Below, one piece after another: positions 9,980 through 17,514 of a stretch of DNA of 39,889 nucleotides. Under the pieces are notes generated by a model. The model made no database searches, was not told the origin of the DNA, and saw nothing but the letters and a program-made list of their open reading frames with translations. Origin of the DNA: an uncultured Selenomonadaceae bacterium. Its GTDB lineage: Bacteria > Bacillota > Negativicutes > Selenomonadales > Selenomonadaceae. Location of the stretch: positions 1 through 39,889 of the forward strand of contig CAJOMO010000028.1 in assembly GCA_905235685.1 (NCBI GenBank). Reading direction: 5' to 3'. Position numbers and translations under genes: made by a program. Position 1 is the first letter of the stretch; each line of letters starts with the position of its first letter.

Positions 9980-10086
9980 GGCGCGCATGGACGCGCGCCC
10001 CGCCCGCGCTAGTCGCGTGATGCGACTAATGCGGGCAGTTTTCTTTCTTTGCAAGCGTTTCTTTCTTTCCAAAAAGAAAGAAATGC
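9980..10086 (+). repeat. Three-hairpin intergenic repeat, copy B
   Basis: Plus-strand order: hairpin 1 9980-9999 (GGCGCGC-atggac-GCGCGCC), hairpin 2 10002-10036 (GCCCGC, core TAGTCGC-gtgat-GCGACTA, GCGGGC), tract TTTTCTTTCTTTGC, hairpin 3 10055-10086 (GCGTTTCTTTCTTT paired with AAAGAAAGAAATGC). It lies antisense to both flanking genes (metG and the ProC-like gene). Confidence 0.85.
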
Positions 10087-10102
10087 TGATATAAAAAAAT
10101 CT

Positions 10103-11080
10103 TTATTTACCGCGAAAATGCATTTGCAGTTTTGGAATACGAACGCCCAAGGTTGCCTGCGATTTGTCGCGAATTTTAACTTTCGGGTTGCCGCCGGAAC
10201 TTGAATCGCCGCCGCTTGAAGGACTTTTCGCCGCCGCTGTAGCCGCCGGAGCTGAATTTTCAGCCTTAGCTTCTTCTTCGGCTTCAACGACTTCCGCGTA
10301 AACCGGCTTTTCAATAAATTTTTCAAGTTCGTCTTTTATGCCCTGCGTTTCAATCAGCTTTGTAACTTTCGTGCGAAATTTTTTGTCGAGAGTGCCGCGC
10401 CGAATCATCGCGCTGGTATCCGTGCCGTTATCCAGTAATGTGTACAACGTCCCCTTGAAAAGTTTGCCGACCGTGAAAGTTGCCTCTTTGTCAGTCATGC
10501 CCAATTTCCGCGCGCTCTTCATCATATTCTGCACCATCACGTACGAAATATAACTGTTCGCCGTCAAAAAATCCGCCAGCGCCTCAAGTTCCTGCTCGCT
10601 TTCAACATTCAAAACATCGCCGCATTCGTTCAAAATAATCTGCGCAACACTTTTGGCGCTCATTGACGCATTTTGGCTGATAACATACGCGCCCAAACCT
10701 TGCCCCGAAATTATCGACGGCGTTATGAACAGCCGCACAATTTCATTATTCGGAAAAGCCGCCTCAATCGCCTCAAGTTTCAAATCGAAAACCACCGAAA
10801 CTATCAGCGCGTCCGGCGTGATTTTGTCCGCCAATCGGCTAAGCATTTTTTCAGTTTCAAACGGCTCAAATGACAAAAACAATATCGCCGAATTTGGCAC
10901 GAAGTCATTAATATTTTTCCGGAAATGCACGCCGTATTTTTGCACCAACTGATTGCCAATATTTTCCGTGAAATTGCCAACGTAATAACCGTCCGCCGCG
11001 CCGTGCAAAGTCAAGCCGCGAATCAAAATTTCGGTGAAAAATTCATCGCCTCCAACGATACCCTTAACCGTCTTGTCCAT
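10103..11080 (-). CDS. Divergent pyrroline-5-carboxylate reductase-like protein (325 aa)
   Basis: The N-terminal ~150 residues resemble the Rossmann domain of ProC/ComER proteins, but the dinucleotide loop is degenerate (GIVGGDEFFTEILIRGL). The usual RVMPNTP region reads VRLFITPSIISGQGLGAYV. The C-terminal helical part (YISYVMVQNMMKSARKLGM) fits the ProC dimerisation domain. Residues ~265-325 are a low-complexity Ala/Ser/Gly/Lys tail not seen in ProC. The start is ATG 11078-11080 with GGGGAG eight bases upstream, inside the end of rsmI, so the two are coupled. Catalysis is doubtful; a ComER-like regulatory role is possible. Confidence 0.6.
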   Translation of the reverse strand: MDKTVKGIVGGDEFFTEILIRGLTLHGAADGYYVGNFTENIGNQLVQKYGVHFRKNINDFVPNSAILFLSFEPFETEKMLSRLADKITPDALIVSVVFDLKLEAIEAAFPNNEIVRLFITPSIISGQGLGAYVISQNASMSAKSVAQIILNECGDVLNVESEQELEALADFLTANSYISYVMVQNMMKSARKLGMTDKEATFTVGKLFKGTLYTLLDNGTDTSAMIRRGTLDKKFRTKVTKLIETQGIKDELEKFIEKPVYAEVVEAEEEAKAENSAPAATAAAKSPSSGGDSSSGGNPKVKIRDKSQATLGVRIPKLQMHFRGK

Positions 11081-11906
11081 CTTCAAAACTCCCCTTTTCC
11101 AAATCAACGACAGCATTATAAATTTCGCGCCGACTAAGATTAAATTTTTGGGCAACTTCACGAATTGCAGATTTTTTATCGACACCGGCGGCAATTAAAT
11201 TTTGATAAACGTCAAGAAAATTTTCTGCGGGCAAATTTTCAGCCTCAAGTTTGCTGCCCTCGACGACAATAACAAATTCACCGCGCGGCTCGCCGATTTT
11301 ATCAGCAAGTTCAGCCAGTCCTGCGCGAATAAATTCTTCGTGAATCTTAGTCAATTCGCGGGCAATGCAAGCCGGACGATTGCCGAAAACTTCAGCCATC
11401 TCAGCCAAAATTTTTTTAATGCGGTGCGGCGCTTCATAAAAAATCAAAGTCTCAGCGTGCGTCGCCAAATCGTTTAGCCTTTCCCTACGGTTTTTCGTTG
11501 ATTTGGGCAAAAATCCTGCAAAAGTAAAATTGGAAGTATCGAGCCCCGAACAAATCAGCGCGCTCAAAGCGGCATTGGCGCCAGGCACAGGGCAAACGGC
11601 AATATTTTCCGCCACAGCCAATTTAACCAAATCAGCGCCCGGGTCGGAAATGGCGGGCATACCGGCGTCAGAAACGCAGGCAACATTTTTGCCTTCGCGC
11701 AGGAGCTGAAGAATTTTATTGGCGTCAACAAATTCGTCGTAGCGAATAAGCGGCGTGTGAATTTCAAAATGCGTCAAAAGTTTTCGGGTATGGCGGGTAT
11801 CTTCGGCGGCGATAACGTCAACCTCCTGCAAAATTTTAATCGCGCGGAAAGTCATATCGTCCAAATTGCCAATCGGCGTAGCGACCAAATATAAAATTCC
11901 TGTCAT
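11064..11906 (-). CDS. rsmI: 16S rRNA C1402 2'-O-methyltransferase (280 aa)
   Basis: A tetrapyrrole-methylase-fold enzyme that methylates the ribose of C1402 in 16S rRNA using SAM. Marks: GILYLVATPIGNLDDMTFRA at the N-terminus, AAEDTRHTRKLL, VSDAGMPAISDPG, PVPGANAALSAL, FAGFLPK and FYEAPHRI. It ends in the small helical domain (KKSAIREVAQKFNLSRREIY). Length is normal. The start at 11904-11906 gives the canonical MTGILYL with GGAG upstream; an in-frame extension upstream enters repeat copy C and is not used. The end overlaps the ProC-like gene by 17 bases. Confidence 0.93.
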   Translation of the reverse strand: MTGILYLVATPIGNLDDMTFRAIKILQEVDVIAAEDTRHTRKLLTHFEIHTPLIRYDEFVDANKILQLLREGKNVACVSDAGMPAISDPGADLVKLAVAENIAVCPVPGANAALSALICSGLDTSNFTFAGFLPKSTKNRRERLNDLATHAETLIFYEAPHRIKKILAEMAEVFGNRPACIARELTKIHEEFIRAGLAELADKIGEPRGEFVIVVEGSKLEAENLPAENFLDVYQNLIAAGVDKKSAIREVAQKFNLSRREIYNAVVDLEKGSFEDGQDG

Positions 11907-11927
11907 AATTAAATATCTCCAAAAGAA

Positions 11928-12030
11928 GCGCGCACGGATGCGCGCCAAACCCCGCCGCGAATTAGTCGACCGGAAGTCGACTATCTGAGCGGCGCTTTCT
12001 TTGCCAGCGTTTCTTTCTAGAAAGAAATGC
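11928..12030 (+). repeat. Three-hairpin intergenic repeat, copy C
   Basis: Hairpin 1 11928-11945 (GCGCGCA-cgga-TGCGCGC), hairpin 2 11954-11993 (GCCGC, core TAGTCGAC-cggaa-GTCGACTA, GCGGC), tract CTTTCTTTGCC, short hairpin 3 12007-12030 (GCGTTTCTTTC paired with GAAAGAAATGC). It lies between rsmI and the TrmN6-like gene, antisense to both. Its core stem sequence differs from copies A, B, D and E yet still pairs completely. Confidence 0.85.
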
Positions 12031-12034
12031 TGAA

Positions 12035-12769
12035 TCACAATCCATAAATTTTTTTAATTTCAGTGGTATATGAGCCGTCGGATTCGTGGACAATGAGCGG
12101 CGGCAAAATTTTCAAACTGCCGGAATTTGCTCCAACGACCGCCTCAAGCATTATCAAATTCGCATTGCGCCCAATTTTCGGCTGAATGATTTGCAGGCGT
12201 TTCATTTCGAATTGGTGTCTGTGAAGTGCGTCAACAATTTCAGTCAGCCGCGCCGCCAAATGTATCATACAAAATGAGCCGTGAAATTTCAAGACAAACC
12301 GCGCCGCCGTAACGACGTCCTCAAGGGTGGCAGTAAATTCGTGCCGCGCCCGCGCCACGCCTTGAATTTTGTTTGAATCGCCGTCTTTAACCGGAACATA
12401 CGGCGGATTGGCGATAACCAAATCAAAACTTTCTGCGCGAAAAATTTTCCTGTGCTGCCGATAATCGCCTTCAATCACGCGGATTTTTTCAGCAAGATTA
12501 TTCAACTCGACATTCCGTCGCGCCGTTTCTGCCATTCGCGAATTTAATTCCACAGCGCAAATTTCCGAAACTTCGTCGGCGATTAAAAGCGGTATCACGC
12601 CCGTGCCCGTTCCCAAATCTAAAACTTTGAATTTCCGCTTCAAAATTGGGAAATGCGCTATCAATACCGAATCCATCGAAAAGCAAAATTCCTGTTCGTT
12701 TTGGATAATGCGCCGCCCCGACTTCATCAAATCGTCAAGCCGCTCGTCTTCGCGCAGTTCAATTTTCAT
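12035..12769 (-). CDS. TrmN6-like tRNA1(Val) A37 N6-methyltransferase (244 aa)
   Basis: A SAM-dependent methyltransferase. Motif I is VLDLGTGTGVIPLLIAD (residues ~49-65), the acidic end of strand 2 is AVELNSRMAETARRN, and the catalytic NPPY (in VIANPPYVP) marks an N6-adenine or related amino methylase. The N-terminal DERLDDLMKSGRRIIQNEQEFCFSMDSVLIAHF is characteristic of the YabB/TrmN6 family, which modifies A37 of tRNA-Val. Its start overlaps the end of ricT by an ATGA, and it sits with rsmI as in many Firmicutes. Confidence 0.85.
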   Translation of the reverse strand: MKIELREDERLDDLMKSGRRIIQNEQEFCFSMDSVLIAHFPILKRKFKVLDLGTGTGVIPLLIADEVSEICAVELNSRMAETARRNVELNNLAEKIRVIEGDYRQHRKIFRAESFDLVIANPPYVPVKDGDSNKIQGVARARHEFTATLEDVVTAARFVLKFHGSFCMIHLAARLTEIVDALHRHQFEMKRLQIIQPKIGRNANLIMLEAVVGANSGSLKILPPLIVHESDGSYTTEIKKIYGL

Positions 12770-13770
12770 TGCTTAAAATTCTTCGGCTTAGGATTTTTAT
12801 TCGGGCGATTGGGATTTTTGCCGATTTTATTTTTATTCGGGCGCGGAGGCTCAACCGGCTCTGCCTCAATGTCAACTTCCGCCGGTTCGTCAACAATGCT
12901 TGAAATTTCCGCGGCGTCGCCTTCAAGCGGCAACAAATCCGCCCAGCCCGCCACAATCGTTTTGCCGTCGTCAGAAAGTATCGTTGCATTTTTCCGCGTC
13001 TCATTAATCGAAACAACTTTGCCGCCGATTTTATCTTTGAAAACAACGCGCTCGCCTTGCTTCGGCTGAAAATTTTGCGCCTGCTCAACATAATTCTGGT
13101 GGTAATAGTCATTTTCGTATTTCAAGCAACACAAGAGCCTGCCGCAAATTCCGGAAATTTTGGTAGGATTCAGCGAAAGATTTTGCTCCTTAGCCATACG
13201 AATTGAAACCGGCGCGAAATCGCCCAGAAAAGTTGAACAGCAAAGCACGCGCCCGCAACATCCAATTCCGCCCAAAATCCGCGCCTCTTCGCGAATACCA
13301 ACCTGCCGAAGTTCAATCCGCGTGTGGAAAATACACGCCAAATCTCGAACCAGCGCCCGAAAATCAACGCGATTTTCCGCCGTAAATTCGAACACAATTT
13401 TTTTCATATCGAAAGTGTAAACCACGTTAATCAAATTCATGGGCAGCCCGTGTTCAGCAATTTTTTCAGCGCAAATATCGAAGGCGCGCTTTTCCTTAGT
13501 ACGATTTTCAGCCACGCGCGCAAGGTCGGCTTGAGTGGCTTTGCGGTGAATGCGGCGCGGCGTTTGGATATTCGGGCAATCGGGACTTTCGGAAATTGGA
13601 ATTTCGCGCACGCCGATAACAACTTCGCAGCATTCCAGCCCGCGCACGGTTTCAACAATCACAGAATCGCCGCATTTTATATCGTCGTCGCCGGGGTCGA
13701 ACAGGTGAACTTTGCCGGCTTTTTTCAGTCGAACACCGATAATTTTTTGCAATGTAATTTTAGCCTCCAT
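12766..13770 (-). CDS. ricT: RicT/YaaT, PSP1-domain protein (334 aa)
   Basis: A PSP1 C-terminal domain protein. In Bacillus RicT is part of the RicAFT complex that steers RNase Y and binds iron-sulfur clusters. The sequence has GVRLKKAGKVHLFDPG at the N-terminus and the conserved cysteine sets CCGRVLCC and CGRLLCC around residues 170-215, the likely cluster ligands. The C-terminal ~55 residues are a Pro/Asn/Lys-rich tail, longer than the core family. It overlaps the TrmN6-like gene by four bases. Start ATG 13768-13770 lies directly after a terminator-like hairpin (13771-13797) whose 3' arm holds the only G-rich ribosome-binding candidate. Confidence 0.9.
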   Translation of the reverse strand: MEAKITLQKIIGVRLKKAGKVHLFDPGDDDIKCGDSVIVETVRGLECCEVVIGVREIPISESPDCPNIQTPRRIHRKATQADLARVAENRTKEKRAFDICAEKIAEHGLPMNLINVVYTFDMKKIVFEFTAENRVDFRALVRDLACIFHTRIELRQVGIREEARILGGIGCCGRVLCCSTFLGDFAPVSIRMAKEQNLSLNPTKISGICGRLLCCLKYENDYYHQNYVEQAQNFQPKQGERVVFKDKIGGKVVSINETRKNATILSDDGKTIVAGWADLLPLEGDAAEISSIVDEPAEVDIEAEPVEPPRPNKNKIGKNPNRPNKNPKPKNFKQ

Positions 13771-13797
13771 AAAAAAATTACCCCGACATTTGCCGAG
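13771..13797 (-). terminator. Hairpin with T-run between rpsI and ricT
   Basis: On the minus strand CCTCGG-caaatg-TCGGGG (two G-U pairs in RNA) is followed by TAATTTTTT and then at once by the ricT ATG. It can end the rplM-rpsI transcript. The GGGG of its 3' arm is also the only ribosome-binding candidate for ricT, so the fold could hide that site in readthrough RNA. Confidence 0.55.
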
Positions 13798-13825
13798 GCT
13801 GAGAAATTTATTTTCGAAAAAAATA

Positions 13826-14218
13826 TTAACGTTTTGAGAATTGTGAAGCTTTGCGTGCTTTTTTGAGACCGTACTTGCGGCGTTCCTTTTCGCGGGGGTC
13901 GCGGGTAACGAAACCGGCTTTTTTGAGCGCGGGGCGCAAACCTTCGTCGAGTTCCATTAAAGCGCGAGTAACGCCGTGACGAATAGCGCCGGCTTGTCCG
14001 GAAGTGCCGCCGCCTTTAACATTGGCAACGACGTCATATTTATCTTCCATTTCGGTAAGAACGAGCGGCTGACGCACAATCAGCTCAAGCGTTTTCAAAC
14101 CAAAATAATCTTCCATAGCGCGCCCGTTGATTGTAACTTTGCCGTTGCCCGGGATAAGGCGAACGCGGGCGATAGAACTTTTGCGGCGACCTGTGCCGTA
14201 ATAACTAACTTCTGCCAT
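13826..14218 (-). CDS. rpsI: Small ribosomal subunit protein uS9 (130 aa)
   Basis: Protein S9 of the 30S subunit, whose C-terminal tail contacts P-site tRNA. Marks: [16 protein letters not shown] at the N-terminus, [31 protein letters not shown], and the basic C-terminus [14 protein letters not shown]. Length is standard. It lies six bases downstream of rplM in the conserved rplM-rpsI order. Confidence 0.98.
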   Translation of the reverse strand: MAEVSYYGTGRRKSSIARVRLIPGNGKVTINGRAMEDYFGLKTLELIVRQPLVLTEMEDKYDVVANVKGGGTSGQAGAIRHGVTRALMELDEGLRPALKKAGFVTRDPREKERRKYGLKKARKASQFSKR

Positions 14219-14224
14219 TTATAA

Positions 14225-14662
14225 TCACCTTTCGATTTTCAATTCTTCGGGCTGTTGAGCGGCGTGCGGATGTTTGTCGCCAACGTACACGTGAAGTTTC
14301 CGGAACAAATCAGCGCCGAGTTTATTTTTCGGCAACATACCTTTGACGGCGTGCTCAATGATGCGTTCGGGATATTTTCTGAGCCATTCGGCGGCAGTTG
14401 CAAATTTCGCGCCGCCAGGGTAGCCGGTATGATGATAATAAAGTTTTTTGCGAAGTTTCTTGCCGGTGAACACGGCTTTTTCCGCGTTAATGACGATAAC
14501 ATAATCGCCGGTATCAACGTGCGGCGTAAATTCGGGTTTATTTTTGCCGCGCAAAATTTTAGCAATTTCCGACGCAAGGCGACCTACTACTTGCCCTTCA
14601 GCGTCAAACAGATACCATTTCTTTTCAACGCTGCCCGCCTTTGCCATGTAAGTATCTTTCAT
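14225..14662 (-). CDS. rplM: Large ribosomal subunit protein uL13 (145 aa)
   Basis: An early-assembling 50S protein. Marks: [51 protein letters not shown] and [12 protein letters not shown]. The start ([13 protein letters not shown] 14660-14662) is chosen because GGAGG lies eight bases upstream. An earlier in-frame start would run into the promoter and leader. It is driven by a strong promoter at 14747-14775 and followed by rpsI. Confidence 0.97.
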   Translation of the reverse strand: MKDTYMAKAGSVEKKWYLFDAEGQVVGRLASEIAKILRGKNKPEFTPHVDTGDYVIVINAEKAVFTGKKLRKKLYYHHTGYPGGAKFATAAEWLRKYPERIIEHAVKGMLPKNKLGADLFRKLHVYVGDKHPHAAQQPEELKIER

Positions 14663-14680
14663 TGGAATTTCCTCCAGAAT

Positions 14681-14739
14681 CACGAAATCTAAATCAGCAA
14701 TCGAACGCCCGGGGCTATGGAAACTTTTCAATTGCCGTG
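14681..14739 (-). promoter_or_regulatory. Structured rplM 5' leader, probable L13 leader
   Basis: The predicted transcript has ~80 nt before the rplM start. It folds with an eight-pair stem (GGCAATTG with CGATTGCT, two G-U pairs), enclosed by CACG/CGTG (14736-14739 with 14681-14684), and contains a CCCCGGG segment. Firmicute rplM mRNAs often carry an L13-leader autoregulatory element here. The fold is seen in the sequence; identity with that family is inferred. Confidence 0.45.
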
Positions 14740-14746
14740 CTTGTGT

Positions 14747-14775
14747 ATCATAAACAAATCCCGCCGCCTTGTCAA
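14747..14775 (-). promoter_or_regulatory. rplM-rpsI promoter
   Basis: On the minus strand TTGACA (14770-14775) and TATGAT (14747-14752) are separated by 17 bases, close to the sigma-70 consensus. The start of transcription is expected near 14740. Confidence 0.75.
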
Positions 14776-14820
14776 GAAAAAGCTTGCCAATTTTATTTCT
14801 TGCCTTTAAAATCAATGTCG

Positions 14821-14928
14821 GCATTTCTTTCTTTTCGGAAAGAAAGAAACGCCTAGCAAAGAAAGAAAACTGCCCGCTGTAGTCACATCACGTGACTAGC
14901 GCGGGCGGGGCGCGCGTCCATGCGCGCC
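14821..14928 (-). repeat. Three-hairpin intergenic repeat, copy D
   Basis: Read on the minus strand: hairpin 1 14909-14928 (GGCGCGC-atggac-GCGCGCC), hairpin 2 14872-14906 (GCCCGC, core TAGTCAC-gtgat-GTGACTA, GCGGGC), tract TTTTCTTTCTTTGC, hairpin 3 14821-14852. It lies between the divergent rplM promoter and the SpoU methyltransferase gene. Identical in plan to copy B but inverted relative to the window. Confidence 0.85.
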
Positions 14929-14957
14929 TCGTAAGCGCGTAGGAGTTGTTGTTTTAA

Positions 14958-15719
14958 GTGTCGAATGCCAATTTGAAAATCGCTCAGAAATTAAAACTAA
15001 AAAAATTTCGCGCAGAATTAAATCTATTCGTGGCTGAAGGTTTGCGCCTGTGCGAAATGGTTAATCCGGCATCAATAGAATTTGGGTTTTTCACAGCAGA
15101 ATTTTTGAAAAGTCCGCGGCAAACAAAATTAATCGAGCGCCTAAAAAATTTCGCGCAGATGTACGAAATACCCGCGGCAACTTTCGCCAAAATCAGCGAC
15201 ACCAAAACCCCGCAGGGCGTAATGCTAATCGTGCGGCGAAAAATTTCAACGCCGGAGCAACTTTTAACAAAAAAAATAATCGTGGCACTTGACGCGGTAC
15301 ACGACGCAGGGAATTTGGGAACGATTTTGCGGACGGCGGAGGCGTTCGGTTGCGGCGTGGCAATTTTGGAAGATTCGGCGGACATTTTCAATCCCAAAGT
15401 CGTGCGGGCGTCAATGGGCGCAGTTTTCAGTCTACCGATTGTAAAATTATCACGGCTAAAATTTTTGGAATTAATGAAGTCAGCAGGCGTGGAAATTTTG
15501 GCGGCGGCGCTCGATTCCACGGCTGAAATTTATTTTGAGCATAATTTTATCGAAAAAAGCGCGATAGTTTTTGGCAGCGAGGCGGAAGGCGTATCGGCGG
15601 AAATTTTGAGCGTGGCTAAGAAAATTTACATTCCAATGAGCGGGCGCGCCGAAAGTTTAAATGTGGCGGCGGCTGCGGCGATTATTATTTCCGAGGCAGT
15701 CCGGCAAAATTTTTCTTGA
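14958..15719 (+). CDS. SpoU-family RNA 2'-O-methyltransferase (253 aa)
   Basis: A SPOUT (TrmH/RlmB type) enzyme that methylates a ribose in rRNA or tRNA with SAM. All three SpoU motifs are present: DAGNLGTILRTAEAFG, VFGSEAEGVS and MSGRAESLNVAAAAAI. The N-terminal ~95 residues form the substrate-binding domain of the family (KLKLKKFRAELNLFVAEGLR). The start is a GTG at 14958 with AGGAG 12 bases upstream, at the end of the repeat D region; this spacing is long. Its stop overlaps the -35 of the tRNA promoter. The exact RNA target cannot be told from sequence. Confidence 0.88.
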   Translation: MSNANLKIAQKLKLKKFRAELNLFVAEGLRLCEMVNPASIEFGFFTAEFLKSPRQTKLIERLKNFAQMYEIPAATFAKISDTKTPQGVMLIVRRKISTPEQLLTKKIIVALDAVHDAGNLGTILRTAEAFGCGVAILEDSADIFNPKVVRASMGAVFSLPIVKLSRLKFLELMKSAGVEILAAALDSTAEIYFEHNFIEKSAIVFGSEAEGVSAEILSVAKKIYIPMSGRAESLNVAAAAAIIISEAVRQNFS

Positions 15720-15744
15720 CATACGCTGATTAAAATGGTACACT
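15716..15744 (+). promoter_or_regulatory. Promoter of the tRNA-rpmG-secE-nusG transcript
   Basis: TTGACA (15716-15721), 17-base spacer, TACACT (15739-15744). The -35 overlaps the stop codon of the SpoU gene. The expected start is near 15751, about 23 bases before the first tRNA. Confidence 0.7.
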
Positions 15745-15773
15745 TCACAAGCTGAATTGATTTTAGCAACTAC

Positions 15774-15849
15774 CGCGGGGTGGTGTAAACGGCAACACAT
15801 TGGGCTCATAACCCAAAGAGTATCGGTTCGATTCCGGTCTCCGCAACCA
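15774..15849 (+). tRNA. Initiator tRNA-fMet(CAT)
   Basis: A 76-base cloverleaf with CCA encoded. Anticodon CAT in loop CTCATAA, closed by three G-C pairs (GGG/CCC). The acceptor begins CGCGGGG and ends CTCCGCA, giving the C1 x A72 mismatch. The mismatch and the three G-C pairs are the two hallmarks of bacterial initiator tRNA. The T-loop GGTTCGATTCC is normal. Confidence 0.93.
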
Positions 15850-15850
15850 A

Positions 15851-15923
15851 GCTGATGTAGCTCAGTCGGCAGAGCGTATCCTTGGTAAGGATAAGGTCAC
15901 CAGTTCAATCCTGGTCATCAGCT
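15851..15923 (+). tRNA. tRNA-Thr(GGT)
   Basis: A 73-base cloverleaf: acceptor GCTGATG/CATCAGC, D-arm AGCTC..GAGC, anticodon stem TATCC/GGATA with loop TTGGTAA (anticodon GGT), T-loop AGTTCAATCCT. CCA is not encoded (CTA follows the discriminator), unlike its two Met neighbours. Only one base separates it from tRNA-fMet, so they are processed from one precursor. Confidence 0.94.
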
Positions 15924-15930
15924 CTATCAT

Positions 15931-16007
15931 GGCGGCATAGCTCAGTTGGTCAGAGCATTCGGTTCATACCCGGAGTGTCCCCAGTTCGAATCTAGGTGCC
16001 GCCACCA
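15931..16007 (+). tRNA. Elongator tRNA-Met(CAT)
   Basis: A 77-base cloverleaf with CCA encoded. Acceptor GGCGGCA/TGCCGCC is fully paired (unlike the initiator), anticodon loop TTCATAC, T-loop AGTTCGAATCT. A CAT anticodon could also be tRNA-Ile after lysidine modification, but the acceptor and anticodon stems fit Firmicute elongator tRNA-Met better. Confidence 0.88.
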
Positions 16008-16023
16008 ACTTTGTAAACTAACT

Positions 16024-16048
16024 CCCCCTGCTTAGGGGTTTTATTTTT
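16024..16048 (+). terminator. Weak terminator-like hairpin after the tRNAs
   Basis: CCCC-(c)tgctta-GGGG followed by TTTTATTTTT. The stem has only four to five pairs, so it probably leaks into rpmG or marks processing of the tRNA precursor. The rpmG ribosome-binding site follows directly. Confidence 0.4.
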
Positions 16049-16062
16049 AAGGAGGTCGAAAA

Positions 16063-16212
16063 ATGCGCACAAACATTACGCTTTCCTGTACCGAATGTAA
16101 AAATCGCAATTACAGGACCAACAAAAACAAAAAAAATACCCCCGACAGAATTGAACTGAAAAAGTATTGCAAATTCTGCAAAAAGCATACTCTTCATAAG
16201 GAAACTAAGTAA
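16063..16212 (+). CDS. rpmG: Large ribosomal subunit protein bL33, zinc type (49 aa)
   Basis: A short basic protein of the 50S subunit. It has the two CxxC pairs of the zinc-binding form ([10 protein letters not shown] and YCKFCKKH) and the L33 core [20 protein letters not shown]. The length of 49 is exact for the family. AAGGAGG lies eight bases before ATG 16063. It heads the rpmG-secE-nusG order usual in Firmicutes. Confidence 0.97.
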   Translation: MRTNITLSCTECKNRNYRTNKNKKNTPDRIELKKYCKFCKKHTLHKETK

Positions 16213-16237
16213 ACGGCAACGGGCGGAGGTGTAAGAT

Positions 16238-16447
16238 TTGGCGGAAAAAACTGAAGCCGTCGAGAAAAAAGGCGCATTGCAATTTCTTCGTGAAGTGCGA
16301 GCCGAATTAAACAAAGTATCGTGGCCGACTAAAAAAGAGCTGGTTTCTTACACGGGCGTTGTTGGATTAACCGTAGTGATAGTTTGCGCGCTGATATGGG
16401 TATGTGACACGGCATTTGCAAAACTTTTTCGCGTCATCCTCGGCTGA
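16238..16447 (+). CDS. secE: Preprotein translocase subunit SecE (69 aa)
   Basis: The short single-helix SecE of Gram-positive type. It stabilises SecY in the inner membrane. A charged N-terminus leads to the conserved amphipathic segment LREVRAELNKVSWPTKKELVSYT and then one membrane helix (residues ~42-62). Start is TTG 16238 with GGAGG eight bases upstream. rpmG precedes and nusG follows by 11 bases. Confidence 0.96.
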   Translation: MAEKTEAVEKKGALQFLREVRAELNKVSWPTKKELVSYTGVVGLTVVIVCALIWVCDTAFAKLFRVILG

Positions 16448-16458
16448 AAGGAGTCCTT

Positions 16459-17013
16459 ATGGAACACAAGCCTAACGATTCAGAACAAAAGGATAAATCC
16501 AAGCGGGCGTGGTACGTCATTCACACTTTTTCCGGCTATGAAAATAAAGTCAAGGCAAATTTGGACAAAAAAGTTATAGCGCAGGATTTAGGCGACGTGA
16601 TTTTTGACGTGGTTGTGCCAATGCGCGAAGAATCCGAGTTCAAAGACGGCAAGCGTCGAGTTGTCAAGAAAAAGCTGATTCCAGGTTACGTTATGGTTGA
16701 TATGATTGTCAATAATTATTCGTGGTTCGTCGTGCGAAATACCAACGGCGTCACGGGTTTTGTTGGCTCAGAAAAAGAACCGATACCGCTTACCTTGGAC
16801 GAGGCTAAACGAATCTTAGTTGAATTGGCAGAGGCGCGCCCCGAAGATACTCCGATTGGCTTTGAGATTAACGACCGCGTAAGGATAATTTCCGGCTTGT
16901 TTGAAAATCGCGTTGCTATTGTAAAGGATATTGACGTTGCTAAGAGGCGCGTTAAAGTTTTGGTGGAAAATGCGCCGGTAGATTTGGATGTCAGCGAAGT
17001 TGAGAAAATTTAA
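16459..17013 (+). CDS. nusG: Transcription termination/antitermination protein NusG (184 aa)
   Basis: Binds RNA polymerase and couples it to ribosome or Rho. NGN domain: AWYVIHTFSGYENKVKANL, the PGYVMVDM strand and VRNTNGVTGFVG. C-terminal KOW domain: INDRVRIISGLFENRVAIVKDID. The length is normal. AAAGGAG precedes ATG 16459. Operon position between secE and rplK is the standard bacterial order. Confidence 0.97.
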   Translation: MEHKPNDSEQKDKSKRAWYVIHTFSGYENKVKANLDKKVIAQDLGDVIFDVVVPMREESEFKDGKRRVVKKKLIPGYVMVDMIVNNYSWFVVRNTNGVTGFVGSEKEPIPLTLDEAKRILVELAEARPEDTPIGFEINDRVRIISGLFENRVAIVKDIDVAKRRVKVLVENAPVDLDVSEVEKI

Positions 17014-17037
17014 CCTTCAACGAGAGGGGGTGTAATT

Positions 17038-17463
17038 GTGGCAAAGAAAATTACCAAAGTTGTCAAGTTGCAAGTTCCGGCGGGTAAAGCTACACCAGCG
17101 CCGCCTGTAGGTCCTGCGCTCGGTCAAGCGGGCGTCAACATTATGGCGTTCGTCAAAGAGTTCAACGACCGCACCGCGCAACAGGTAGGCTTGATTATTC
17201 CGGTTGAAATTTCGGTTTACGAAGACAGATCTTTTACATTTATCACGAAAACTCCACCGGCGGCTATCCTGTTGAAAAAAGCGGCTGGTATTGAAAAAGC
17301 TTCTGGCGAGCCGAATAAAAATAAGGTTGCGAAACTTCCGCGCGCTAAGGCTGTGGAAATTGCCGAGATGAAGATGAAAGATCTCAATGCGGCGTCAATC
17401 GAGGCGGCAACGCGTATGATTGAAGGCACTGCTCGCAGTATGGGAATTGAGATTGTCGCGTAA
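17038..17463 (+). CDS. rplK: Large ribosomal subunit protein uL11 (141 aa)
   Basis: Protein of the GTPase-associated centre of the 50S subunit. Marks: [54 protein letters not shown] and the C-terminal [11 protein letters not shown]. The start is GTG 17038 with GGGGGTG upstream. It is followed by rplA in the standard order. Confidence 0.98.
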   Translation: MAKKITKVVKLQVPAGKATPAPPVGPALGQAGVNIMAFVKEFNDRTAQQVGLIIPVEISVYEDRSFTFITKTPPAAILLKKAAGIEKASGEPNKNKVAKLPRAKAVEIAEMKMKDLNAASIEAATRMIEGTARSMGIEIVA

Positions 17464-17514
17464 TTTTTAACCGTGGGAGAGAAATCGATTGTACCACGAG
17501 GAGGAATTTTTGTA

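Noticed and set aside
11907..12038. Longer rsmI start reaching into repeat copy C
   Set aside because: The family begins at MTGILYL, which has its own ribosome-binding site; the extra residues translate the repeat.
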